Source: Pseudomonadota bacterium (GTDB taxonomy: Bacteria; Myxococcota; Myxococcia; Myxococcales; Myxococcaceae). Taken from it: a stretch of 53,593 nt of DNA. The position numbers and the translations under genes are program-made. Of this stretch, positions 12,325-20,092 are shown in pieces. The DNA is taken from the NCBI GenBank assembly GCA_023426545.1, contig JAFAAN010000091.1:1-53593 (forward strand), in the 5' to 3' direction. The notes below the pieces were generated by a model, which saw nothing but the letters and a program-made list of their open reading frames with translations, was not told the DNA's origin and did not search any database. Every line of letters starts with the position of its first letter. Within the stretch, counting starts at the first letter, position 1.

Positions 12325-12718
12325 TTCTCCGCGCGCGGGAAAGGCGCCCGGTGGGGAAGGGGGACGTCGAGCGCGGCACTCTCGTGCAGGCTCCGTTCCC
12401 TGGCGTGTCCCGCGCCGCGCGGATGGAAACTTCCGCCGCATGACGTTTGGGCCGCGTGCGTGCTACGGCCAACAGAGCAGCCGTTGCGCGTTCGACGCAC
12501 GTCCTGGGAAGACGTCGCGAGCCGTGTCGTGGCGGCGCTAGGGTTCCCGAGTCACTGGCAGTTGCCCGTGTACGAAAGGAAGGGGGACTCCGGAGCGCGA
12601 TGGCGCGCGTTCCACACGGCATCGCAACGGCCTCAACCCGATACGCGCTTGTTCGCGCACGGTGTCCGCCCCGGGCTTCCTGGGGCGGGGGGCCGCGCGC
12701 GCGGAGGATTGCAGCGCC
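12325..12718. other. Intergenic stretch without a clear gene
   Basis: About 400 bases between the terminator-like hairpin and the pseudokinase start. Open frames cross it but have no family pattern. I found no convincing promoter, RNA gene or repeat. It probably carries the pseudokinase promoter. The sequence GCGGAGGATT near 12701 is the nearest ribosome-site candidate, although its spacing to the ATG at 12719 is long. Confidence 0.5.
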
Positions 12719-13777
12719 ATGTCCCGGATGGACCTCACCCCCTCCGTCTCCGCGTTCCCTCCAGCGCTTGGGGCCACCTGTGGCTGCGTGCCGGCCCCGG
12801 TGGGGCCTTGCGGCTGCCCGGGCCGGACGCGTCCTCGCCGCGAGCCCCTTTCGGCGGAGGCGGCGTGGAGCGCGTCCGGTGCGCCCTCGCTGGTCGGGCA
12901 GCAGCTCGGGCACTTCCGGCTGCTGCGCGAGCTGGGCCGCGGGAGCCTGGGCACGGTGCTGCTCGCGGAGCACGCGCTCATCCAGAAGCGGGTGGCCATC
13001 CAGGTGCTCCACGCGCACGTGACGCGGGACCCGGCGCGGGTGGCGCGCTTCCTCTCCGAGGCGCGCACGCTGACGCTCATCCAGCATCCGCGCATCGTGT
13101 CGCTCTATGACCTGGGCATGCGCGACGGGTGCCCCTACCTCGTCATGGAGTACCTGGAGGGACAGAGCCTCGCGTCCTTCGCGCGAGGGCCGCTGGCGCC
13201 GGCGCTGGTGGTGGACCTGCTGGTCCAGGTGTGTGACGCGCTGGAGGCCGCGCACGCGCACGGCATCGCCCACGGCAGCCTCCAGCCCGCCAACGTCTTC
13301 CTCATGCCCGACGCCCAGGGCCGCCAGCACGTGAAGCTGCTGGACTTCGGCATCGCCGGGCTGGGCTGGGCCCCGCTGGCCTCGGACGCGCTCGATGCTC
13401 CGGCATCGCCGCCGGGCGACGACATGTCACGGGCCCTGCACGCGGACCTCCGCGCCGTGGGCGCGCTGGGCGCCATGCTCCTCTCCGGGTGTCCGCCGCC
13501 GCGTGGTGGTGGCGCGGAGGCGGCCCTGTTGGGCCCCGCGCGGCAGGCGCCCATCCCGCCGCGGGGCCTGCCCTCGGCGCTGTCGCGCGTGCTGCTCAAG
13601 GCCCTGGCGCGCCGCCCGGAGGAGCCCTCCGCCAGCGCGGGCGCGCTCCGGGAGGCGCTGCGGGCCTCGCTGGCGCTCGACGGGGCCCCGGTGGGGCAGG
13701 GGCCTTCGAGCCCACGAGGACTCGCGGGCTGGTACGCGCTGCATCCCCCGTCCGGCGACGCGCCCGTTCCCCGGTAG
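12719..13777 (+). CDS. Ser/Thr protein kinase-like pseudokinase
   Basis: 352 residues from the ATG at 12719; upstream and downstream ATGs are possible. The kinase fold (about 65-335) has the glycine loop LGRGSLGTV, an alpha-C glutamate (LSEARTL) and the DFG motif (Asp209). Two catalytic residues are missing. The VAIK lysine is Gln95 (VAIQ), and the HRD-x-K-P loop reads HGSLQP, so the catalytic Asp is Ser187. No activation segment with GTPEYMAPE is seen. A Cys-rich leader (CGC, CGC) precedes the fold. There is no membrane segment. The fold call is firm; a non-catalytic role as scaffold or allosteric partner is inferred. Confidence 0.88.
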   Translation: MSRMDLTPSVSAFPPALGATCGCVPAPVGPCGCPGRTRPRREPLSAEAAWSASGAPSLVGQQLGHFRLLRELGRGSLGTVLLAEHALIQKRVAIQVLHAHVTRDPARVARFLSEARTLTLIQHPRIVSLYDLGMRDGCPYLVMEYLEGQSLASFARGPLAPALVVDLLVQVCDALEAAHAHGIAHGSLQPANVFLMPDAQGRQHVKLLDFGIAGLGWAPLASDALDAPASPPGDDMSRALHADLRAVGALGAMLLSGCPPPRGGGAEAALLGPARQAPIPPRGLPSALSRVLLKALARRPEEPSASAGALREALRASLALDGAPVGQGPSSPRGLAGWYALHPPSGDAPVPR

Positions 13778-13853
13778 GGCGGCCTGACGGTCGCGGTGGG
13801 GTAGCATGTCTTGCGCCTCGCGAGGCCCTCCTCGTTAATCCACCCCGGTTCCC

Positions 13854-15158
13854 ATGGCCTCGGACTCCGACGACAAGCTTCCTCCCCAGGGGCGGTTCAC
13901 CCGACTGCGCAAGCTGGCGGGCCTCTCCGTGCAGGTGGGAGCGGACGTGCTCAAGAGCGGCGCGAAGCGCCTGTCCGGCAGCGCGCCGGACCTGCTCAGC
14001 AAGGAGGCCGCCGAGAAGCTGGTCTCCACGCTGGGCGAGCTCAAGGGCGCCGCCATGAAGATGGGCCAGGCCGTGTCCATGGATCCGGACCTGCTCACCC
14101 CCGAGGTGCGGCAGGTGCTGGCCCGCCTGCAGAACCAGGCCCCCGCCATGTCCTACGCGCAGGTGGCGCGCGTGGTGGAGGCGGAGCTGGGCGCGCCGCC
14201 GGAGGCGCTCTTCCGCGAGTTCAGCCAGGAGCCGCTGGCCGCCGCGTCGCTGGGGCAGGTGCACCGCGCGGTGCTCGAGGACGGCCGGGCGGTGGCGGTG
14301 AAGGTGCAATACCCCGGCATCGACGCGTCCCTGGCCCATGACATGGAGAACCTGGGGCTGGTGGCGAAGACGGCGTCGAAGGTGCTGCGCGTGTCCGACG
14401 CCGCCGCCTACTTCCAGGAGTTCCGCGACGAGATGTTGCTGGAGCTGGACTACCACCGCGAGGCCGAGCTGGCGCGGGGCTTCTCGCGCGGCGTGGCGGC
14501 GCGGCCGGAGCTGTGCGTGCCCGCCGTCGTCGCCAGCCACAGCACGAAGCGGGTGCTCACGCTGGAGCTGCTGGAGGGCCTGACGCTCAAGGACTGGCTG
14601 CCCACGAACCCCTCGAACGAGGAGCGCTTCCGGGTTGCGCGCCAGCTCATCCTGGCCACCTACGTGCCCTTCTTCGGCGCGGGGGAAATCCACGCGGACC
14701 CGCACCCGGGCAACTTCATGGTGATGCCGGACGGGCGGCTGGGCCTGCTGGACTTCGGCTCCATCAAGCGCTTCTCCCCGCGCTTCGTGGAGGCCAACCA
14801 GCGCATGCTCCGGCAGACGATGCGGCACGAGCCCCTGGACATCCTCGGCATGAGCCGGGAGGTGGGCTTCACGGTGGAGCTGCCGGACGAGGAGGCGGAG
14901 GCGCTCATCGGCGAGGTGCTGCGCATCGCCGGGCGCCCCATGCGCGCGCCGGACTACGACTACGCGACGTGTGAAATCAACCGCGACATGCGCAACCACT
15001 TCTCGCGCAACGCGCCGCGCTTCCTCAAAATCCGGCCGCCTCCGGAGGCCATGATGTTCTTCCGCGCCACGGGCGGGCTGGCCCAGAACCTGCGGCTCAT
15101 CGGCGCGCGGGGTGACTTCCGCGCCGTCTTCCTGGAGGTCACGGACCTGCCCGCCTGA
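13854..15158 (+). CDS. AarF/UbiB (ABC1) family atypical kinase
   Basis: A 434-residue protein with all hallmarks of the ABC1/UbiB family: K-x-GQ (Lys69 to Gln72), the alanine-rich loop AAASLGQ (about 129-135), Lys150 in VKVQYPG, ADPHPGN (Asp282, Asn287) and LLDFGS (Asp300). The C-terminal hydrophobic helices typical of Escherichia coli UbiB are not obvious. Family members bind ATP and act in quinone or lipid metabolism. It converges on the receiver gene at 15171 with a gap of 12 bases. Confidence 0.92.
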   Translation: MASDSDDKLPPQGRFTRLRKLAGLSVQVGADVLKSGAKRLSGSAPDLLSKEAAEKLVSTLGELKGAAMKMGQAVSMDPDLLTPEVRQVLARLQNQAPAMSYAQVARVVEAELGAPPEALFREFSQEPLAAASLGQVHRAVLEDGRAVAVKVQYPGIDASLAHDMENLGLVAKTASKVLRVSDAAAYFQEFRDEMLLELDYHREAELARGFSRGVAARPELCVPAVVASHSTKRVLTLELLEGLTLKDWLPTNPSNEERFRVARQLILATYVPFFGAGEIHADPHPGNFMVMPDGRLGLLDFGSIKRFSPRFVEANQRMLRQTMRHEPLDILGMSREVGFTVELPDEEAEALIGEVLRIAGRPMRAPDYDYATCEINRDMRNHFSRNAPRFLKIRPPPEAMMFFRATGGLAQNLRLIGARGDFRAVFLEVTDLPA

Positions 15159-15170
15159 GGCCGGCGCCGC

Positions 15171-15578
15171 TCAGCGGACGGCGGGCACGGGCTCGGGGGC
15201 CGAGGGCTTCTGGTGGATCGCTTCCAGCTTCCGGGCCAGCTCCTCGCCCTGCACGCTCTTGCTGATGTAGCCGTCCGCGCCCGACGCGCGCGCCAGGGCG
15301 CGCAGCTGGGCCTCGTCCGAGGCGGAGTAGAGGATGAACCGGGTGCTCTGGGGCGCCTGGCCCCGCGCGAGCGTCAGCACCCGGTCGCCGCTGAGGGCGG
15401 GGATGTTCACGTCCAGCAGCACCAGGTCCGGCTGGGTGGTGCGCACCAGGTTGGACACGCCCAGGGAGGAGCGGTGGGTGCGGACGTCGAAGCCGAAGGC
15501 GGAGAGGGTGCGCTCCACGAGTGAGAGCTGGTCCTGGTCATCGTCCACGATGAGGACGCGGATTTTCGTCTCAGGCAT
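15171..15578 (-). CDS. Single-domain response regulator A
   Basis: 135 residues, receiver only. Acidic pocket Asp12-Asp14, phospho-acceptor Asp56 (LLDVNIP), Ser/Thr switch (YSAS) and Lys107 (YISKSVQ). A short proline-rich tail follows. It aligns without gaps over about 120 residues with the receiver at 19682-20092, including the shared YISKSVQGEEL. It has no output domain, so it likely works by protein contact or as a phosphate shuttle. It lies between an AarF-like gene and a LuxR-type regulator, which is transcribed divergently. Confidence 0.92.
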   Translation of the reverse strand: MPETKIRVLIVDDDQDQLSLVERTLSAFGFDVRTHRSSLGVSNLVRTTQPDLVLLDVNIPALSGDRVLTLARGQAPQSTRFILYSASDEAQLRALARASGADGYISKSVQGEELARKLEAIHQKPSAPEPVPAVR

Positions 15579-15854
15579 GGCTTCCCCCTTGGCGTGCGGA
15601 TGGCATCGCGATGTCGCCCTGGCGTCACCGCCAGGGAAGGCAACGTGGCGAGTATCCTCCAGTCGTCATTCCTTGTCGCCTCCTGTCTGAGGGAATCCCC
15701 TTAGAGGGGTTGAACTTCGAGGGACGAACGTCAAGTCTGGCGTTGTCAGCCGTCGCCCCGGGCCCGGCCCACTCCGGCGAGGGCGGCTGACACCAGCATC
15801 TCCGCGGAGGGGCACGCCCGGTGCCCGGGCGGGATTCTCGGGAGACGGACTGCC

Positions 15855-16517
15855 ATGGAATCGGAACGCATCCGAGTCGCCATCCTGGAGGACCAGCAGG
15901 TCTTCCGGGAGGCCTTGGTGGCCGTGCTGGAAGGCGCGGGCATGGAGGTGGTGGCGGGCTGCGCGGAGCCGGCGCCTTTCTTCGCGCGCGTGCGCGAGAC
16001 GCTGCCTCACGTCGCGCTGGTGGACCTGCGGCTGGAGCTGCCGGAGCGGGAGGCGCCCACGTGCGGCATGTCGGCGCTGCGGCACCTGCATGACTTCTTC
16101 CCGGCGGTGAAGCCGCTGGTGCTGTCGGGCCACCGGGAGCAGGAGGTGGTGGAGCAGTGTCTCCAGGCCGGCGCCGCCGGCTACCTGTGGAAACAGAACG
16201 TGGGCTGCGCGGAGGTGGTGGAGGCGGTGGAGCGGGTGGTGCGGGGTGAGCGGCTGCTGTCGGTGGGTATGTCCCCGCCGCGGCCGGAGACGTCCTCGCG
16301 TGGGGCGCTGGACCTGCTGACGCCGCGCGAGCGCGAGGTGCTGGGCTTCATCGCCGCGGGCGCGGACAACCTGAGAATCGCCACCCACCTGCGCATCACC
16401 GAGCGCACGGTGAAGGCGCACATCACCAGCATCTACAAGAAGCTGGGCTCGGAGAACCGCGCGCAGCTGGCGGTCCTCGGGTGCCAGCTGGGTGTGCAGC
16501 GCCCGGCATATCTCTGA
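15855..16517 (+). CDS. LuxR/NarL-type response regulator
   Basis: 220 residues. The receiver (5-125) has Glu12/Asp13, phospho-acceptor Asp57 and Lys113 (YLWKQ). A LuxR helix-turn-helix (about 153-216) reads LTPREREVLGFIAAG and TERTVKAHITSIYKKL. It is the only clear DNA-binding response regulator in the window, so it is a candidate output for the orphan kinases nearby (inference). The 276-base gap to the divergent receiver gene should hold promoters for both; it includes the short hairpin CCCCTTAGAGGGG near 15700. Confidence 0.95.
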   Translation: MESERIRVAILEDQQVFREALVAVLEGAGMEVVAGCAEPAPFFARVRETLPHVALVDLRLELPEREAPTCGMSALRHLHDFFPAVKPLVLSGHREQEVVEQCLQAGAAGYLWKQNVGCAEVVEAVERVVRGERLLSVGMSPPRPETSSRGALDLLTPREREVLGFIAAGADNLRIATHLRITERTVKAHITSIYKKLGSENRAQLAVLGCQLGVQRPAYL

Positions 16518-16661
16518 GGCCCCAGGGCCCGCGGGTGAGACCGGAGGGCGGCGTCCCCTGGACCGCTGGCCACTGGGAGCGCGCCGCGAGCGGTGGCACC
16601 GTTCCGGATGCTCCGGCGTCAGGCGCCCCGCGCGCCTTCCCCCCACGCCAGGGCGGCCCGG

Positions 16662-16694
16662 GGGCCAGGGCAGCGCGGCTGGCAGCCCTGGCCC
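16662..16694. terminator. Bidirectional terminator-like hairpin between convergent genes
   Basis: GGGCCAGGGC and its perfect complement GCCCTGGCCC are separated by 13 bases. The repeat lies in the 200-base gap between the convergent LuxR-type regulator and hydrolase genes, 24 bases past the hydrolase stop. It has no T tract. Confidence 0.5.
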
Positions 16695-16718
16695 GCCAGC
16701 TCCAGGGATGGTGGGCCG

Positions 16719-17507
16719 TCAGCTCCCGGCGGCGCGCTGCGCGGGCAGGGGCTCCCAGCGCGGCGCGCCCAGGTGCTGGAGGAACCAGAGGCAGGCCAGG
16801 TCCACCATCTGCGTCAGCGCGCCGGGCTCCTCGAAGCGGTGCGTGGCGCCGGGGATGACCTCCAGGCGCTTCTCCGCCGTCAGCGCGCCATGGGCGCGGC
16901 GGTGCGGCTCCAGCGCGGAGGTGTCCTCCGCCCCGACGATGAGCAGCGTGGGCGCGCGCACCTTCGCCAGCGGGGCGCCCACCTGTCCCAGGCGCCCGCC
17001 GCGGCACACCACCGCGTCCACGAGCTCGGGCCGCATCGCCGCCGCCGCCAGGGCCGCGCCCGCGCCGGTGTATGCCCCGAAGTAGCCCACGCGCAGGCCG
17101 TGCGTGCGCGGGCTCCGGCGCAGCCAGCGCGCCACGCCCGCCAGCCGCCTGCCGAAGAGGCCCAGGTTGAAGCGCAGGTCCCGCTCGCGGCACGCCTCTT
17201 CCTCCGCCGCCGTCAGCAGGTCCACCGCGAGCGTGGCCAGCCCCTCGCTCTGTAGCAGCCGCGCGACCTTCAGGTCCGTGGCGCCGCGCCGGCTGCTGCC
17301 GTGGCCCCGGGCCAGCACCACCACCCCGGTGGCGCCCGCTGGCACCCGGAGCAGGCCTCGCAGCTCCACGCCTTCCTCGACGGGGATGCGGACCTCTCCG
17401 TCCGTCAGGGGGGGCGCCCAGGCCGCTGCTCCGGGCTCGGGCATCACCAGCCCGCGGACGGCCTTCTCCGACCCTTCATCCGACCTGCGTGAACCCTGCT
17501 TCTTCAT
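16719..17507 (-). CDS. Alpha/beta hydrolase (dienelactone hydrolase-like), nucleophile Ser replaced by Tyr
   Basis: 262 residues; the start has GAGGAGGG eight bases upstream. The fold is of dienelactone-hydrolase type, with an ARGHGSSRRG oxyanion-region loop, the nucleophile elbow, Asp195 (VGAEDT) and His223 (GATHRFEEPG). The elbow reads GAYTGAG where the family has G-[AH]-S-x-G. Codon 146 is TAC, one transversion from TCC serine. Asp and His of the triad remain, so the gene is otherwise well kept. It is either a non-catalytic member or uses another mechanism. It has its own upstream region and runs toward the LuxR-type regulator. Confidence 0.85.
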   Translation of the reverse strand: MKKQGSRRSDEGSEKAVRGLVMPEPGAAAWAPPLTDGEVRIPVEEGVELRGLLRVPAGATGVVVLARGHGSSRRGATDLKVARLLQSEGLATLAVDLLTAAEEEACRERDLRFNLGLFGRRLAGVARWLRRSPRTHGLRVGYFGAYTGAGAALAAAAMRPELVDAVVCRGGRLGQVGAPLAKVRAPTLLIVGAEDTSALEPHRRAHGALTAEKRLEVIPGATHRFEEPGALTQMVDLACLWFLQHLGAPRWEPLPAQRAAGS

Positions 17508-17675
17508 GCGGAGTCCCTCCTCTTTGTCGGACTGCGTCGCTGCCGTGCTACATGCTCTGTCGCTGGAACTTTGCAGAACCCGTGCCAGGGCTTCGACGAA
17601 CGGGTGTACGCCTGGCTGGCCTCCTGGTGGGCCCGGGGATGGGCCCATTCTACCAGGGCTCCCGCGCCGCGACGC

Positions 17676-17700
17676 GGCAGCCCGGTGACTTCGGGCCGCC
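17676..17700 (-). terminator. Weak hairpin after the O-methyltransferase gene
   Basis: GGC-A-GCCCG and CGGGC-C-GCC pair around a 7-base loop with one mismatch, 13 bases past the methyltransferase stop. There is no T tract on the transcribed side. A terminator is plausible but not certain. Confidence 0.3.
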
Positions 17701-17713
17701 AACCCTGTCGTTT

Positions 17714-18748
17714 TTACCGGTGGGCGACGATGAGCTCGAAGGGGCCGGGGAGCACCTCGGCGCCGTGGAAGCCCGTCTCCTCCAGCACGCGCAGGTAGTG
17801 CTCCACCTCGCGCAGGCGGCTGACGCAGGTGTCCACGCCCATGAGGAAGTAGGACCAGAAGAACTGGGCGGCGAGCCGCTCGGGGGTGCGGAACTCCTCG
17901 CAGATGAGGACGCGGCCCCCGGGCGGGAGCGCCTCGCGCGCGGCGGTCAGCAGCGCCCGCGCGGTGTCCGCCGGCCAGTCGTGCAGCACCCGCACGAAGC
18001 ACAGCGCGTCATAGCCCCGCGGCAGCGGCTCCTTCAGGAAGTCGCCGCCGCGGAAGCCCAGCCGCCCGGTGGGGAGGCCGAAGCGGGCGCGGGTGTGCTC
18101 CACCAGCGGCGCGGTGGCGGGCAGGTTGAAGACGTCCACCTGGAGCTGGGGGTGCTCGCTCGCCAGGTGGGCGGCCAGCGTGCCGTCGCCGCCGCCCACG
18201 TCGAGCACCCGCCCGCCCTCGCGCCAGAGCCGGGGGCCGTGGGCGCGGAACGTCTCCAGGATGGGCGGCAGGCCCGCGGCCATGCTGGCCTCGAAGCCCT
18301 CCACCTGCTCGGCGGTGCGCGGCGGCCAGTCGAAGGCGGCGGCCGGCATGGCGTGCTCGCCGCGCAGCACCGCGGGGAGCCTGCCGTGCAGCTCCCGCCA
18401 CGCGTAGCGCTCCCGGTCCTTCTCCAGCGACTGGGGGCCCAGCACGGCCAGGGCCGCCGCGCGCAGCCCCGGCACCGCCTGGTAGCGCGCGGACTCCAGC
18501 GCGTCGGTGGGCTGCTCGCGACGCACCAGCCCCAGGCTCTCCAGGCAGTCGAGCAGCTTGTAGAGCCGCACGGGCACCAGCCGGTGCCGCGCGGCCAGCT
18601 CTCCAAGGGTGACGGGGCCGGGCTCCAGGGCGTCCAGCAACCCCAGCTCCAGCGAAGCCTCCAGCACGTCCACCGCGCGGGCGCCGTTGAAGAGCAGGTG
18701 GAGCAGCGCGCGAGGCGTGGAGGCCAGGGCCGTGGCCTCTCCCCTCAT
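17714..18748 (-). CDS. SAM-dependent O-methyltransferase (COMT/hydroxyneurosporene type)
   Basis: 344 residues. The N-terminal winged-helix dimerisation domain (about 10-105) is followed by a class I methyltransferase fold. The SAM loop VLDVGGGDGTLA lies at about 181-192 and the catalytic histidine block LHDW at 255-258. Family members methylate hydroxyls of small aromatic or polyene metabolites. The ATG overlaps the stop of the dioxygenase-like gene by 4 bases, so the two are translationally coupled and probably act on one product. A tailoring role in a small secondary-metabolite or tryptophan-derived pathway is inferred. Confidence 0.9.
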   Translation of the reverse strand: MRGEATALASTPRALLHLLFNGARAVDVLEASLELGLLDALEPGPVTLGELAARHRLVPVRLYKLLDCLESLGLVRREQPTDALESARYQAVPGLRAAALAVLGPQSLEKDRERYAWRELHGRLPAVLRGEHAMPAAAFDWPPRTAEQVEGFEASMAAGLPPILETFRAHGPRLWREGGRVLDVGGGDGTLAAHLASEHPQLQVDVFNLPATAPLVEHTRARFGLPTGRLGFRGGDFLKEPLPRGYDALCFVRVLHDWPADTARALLTAAREALPPGGRVLICEEFRTPERLAAQFFWSYFLMGVDTCVSRLREVEHYLRVLEETGFHGAEVLPGPFELIVAHR

Positions 18749-19596
18749 GGGCGGTCCACCTGCTGCGCGCGGGCCGCGTGGGCCATGGGGCAGCCTCCGG
18801 CCTGGGGCGCGCGGCTGGCGCCCGGGGCGATGCCGCCCTCGCGCCGCCACCCGGCCGTCAGCTCCAGGCGCACGTCCCAGAGCTGCTGGAACAGCGGCAG
18901 CGTCATCCGCCCCGCGAGCACCTGCGTGGGCAGGCCGTCCAGCGCCTTCACGGAGCGGTCCACGCCGATGGTGCGGCGCACCAGCTGGAAGTGCGCGTGG
19001 AGCCAGCCCTGGAAGGCCTCGTCCACGTCCAGCAGCTGCTCGCACAGGCGCTTGAGGTCGTCCGGGCCGCCCGTGGCGTACACGGACTGGAGCGTCTGCC
19101 CGCGGCGCGTGAGCAGCCGCGCCAGGGCGTCCTCCAGCCCCTGCGCGGCCCGCCGCAACATGTTGTAGCCGGGGGACTCCTGCCCGCTGCCATTGCCCAG
19201 GCTGCGCCGGATGACCTGGTAGGTGTCCGGCGTCATCGTCTCCAGGATGGCCAGCTCCTGCCTCACCGCCTGGAGCACGCGGCAGATGCGCTCCAGCCGC
19301 GCCGAGGCCGCCCACAGCGCGTCCCGGTCCAGCTCCGCCACCACCTCCACCGCCTCGCGCGAGGCCAGCTTCAGCCAGAGCTCCTGCGCCTGGTGCACCA
19401 CCTGGAACATCAGCTCGTCGTGCGCCACCCGCTCGCCGTCCGCCGCCTGGAGCGACAGCAGCGTGGGCGTCTTCAAGTAGACCTCGTAGTCCAGCTCGCC
19501 CTTGCCCACCCATTTCTTCAAGAGGGGGTTGAAGAGGGGCTCAGCCAGTTCGAGTCGTAACCTTTCAGCGTGACTGTAATCCATGGACGCGCTCAT
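18745..19596 (-). CDS. Tryptophan 2,3-dioxygenase-superfamily haem enzyme
   Basis: 283 residues; the start has GGAGG five bases upstream. The haem-dioxygenase pattern is clear: DYEVYLKTPTLLSLQ, then HDE-x5-VHQ-x3-LWLK with His68 at the active-site position. SLGNGSGQESPGY corresponds to the family loop. His202 in AHFQLV fits the proximal haem ligand. The canonical GTGGSSG loop that contacts tryptophan is absent and is replaced by a VKALDGLPT segment, as I recall for MarE/SfmD-like relatives that oxygenate modified amino acids. The substrate may therefore not be plain tryptophan. It is coupled to the O-methyltransferase. A short inverted repeat (GTACC-TGC-GGTAC, 19647-19659) lies just upstream. 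Confidence 0.85.
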   Translation of the reverse strand: MSASMDYSHAERLRLELAEPLFNPLLKKWVGKGELDYEVYLKTPTLLSLQAADGERVAHDELMFQVVHQAQELWLKLASREAVEVVAELDRDALWAASARLERICRVLQAVRQELAILETMTPDTYQVIRRSLGNGSGQESPGYNMLRRAAQGLEDALARLLTRRGQTLQSVYATGGPDDLKRLCEQLLDVDEAFQGWLHAHFQLVRRTIGVDRSVKALDGLPTQVLAGRMTLPLFQQLWDVRLELTAGWRREGGIAPGASRAPQAGGCPMAHAARAQQVDRP

Positions 19597-19681
19597 GCGG
19601 CCCTCCAGAGTGGGGGAGGCTCGGAAGGTGTGGAAGCGCGGGAACCGTACCTGCGGTACCCGCGGGCATGTCAGTCGGCGC

Positions 19682-20092
19682 TCAGCTGGCGGGAGCGGGC
19701 GTCGGCGGGGGCGGCCGGGGCTTCAGCTGGAAGGCGCGCAGGCGCTGGGCCAGCTCCTCGCCCTGCACGCTCTTGGAGATGTAGCCGTCCGCGCCCGAGG
19801 CCAGCGCCAGCGAGCGGAGCTTCGATTCGTCCGATGCCGAATAGAGGATGAACTTCGTCTTCGGCAGCGCGTACTGGCGGGCCAGGTTGACGACCTTGTC
19901 GCCCTTGAGGGCGGGGAAGTTCACGTCGATGAGGACGAAGTCCGGCTCCGCGGAGCGCACGAGGTTGGAGACGCCCAGCGCGGAGGTGTGCGTGAGCACC
20001 TCGAAGCCGTAGGCGCTCAGCGAGCGCTGTACGAGGTCGAGCAGGTCCGGGTCGTCGTCCACCACCAGGACGCGCGCTTTTTCTTCAGACAT
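19682..20092 (-). CDS. Single-domain response regulator B
   Basis: 136 residues, receiver only. Phospho-acceptor Asp56 (LIDVNFP) and Lys107 (YISKSVQ) are present, with a proline-rich tail. It overlaps the hybrid kinase stop region by 8 bases, so it is the last gene of the cytochrome-FIST-kinase run and probably receives phosphate from that kinase. It is a close paralogue of the receiver at 15171-15578, aligning without gaps. Confidence 0.93.
   Translation of the reverse strand: MSEEKARVLVVDDDPDLLDLVQRSLSAYGFEVLTHTSALGVSNLVRSAEPDFVLIDVNFPALKGDKVVNLARQYALPKTKFILYSASDESKLRSLALASGADGYISKSVQGEELAQRLRAFQLKPRPPPPTPAPAS

Noticed and set aside
17489..19168. An open frame opposite the methyltransferase and dioxygenase genes
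   Set aside because: Both - strand genes have full family motifs and coupled starts; this frame has none.
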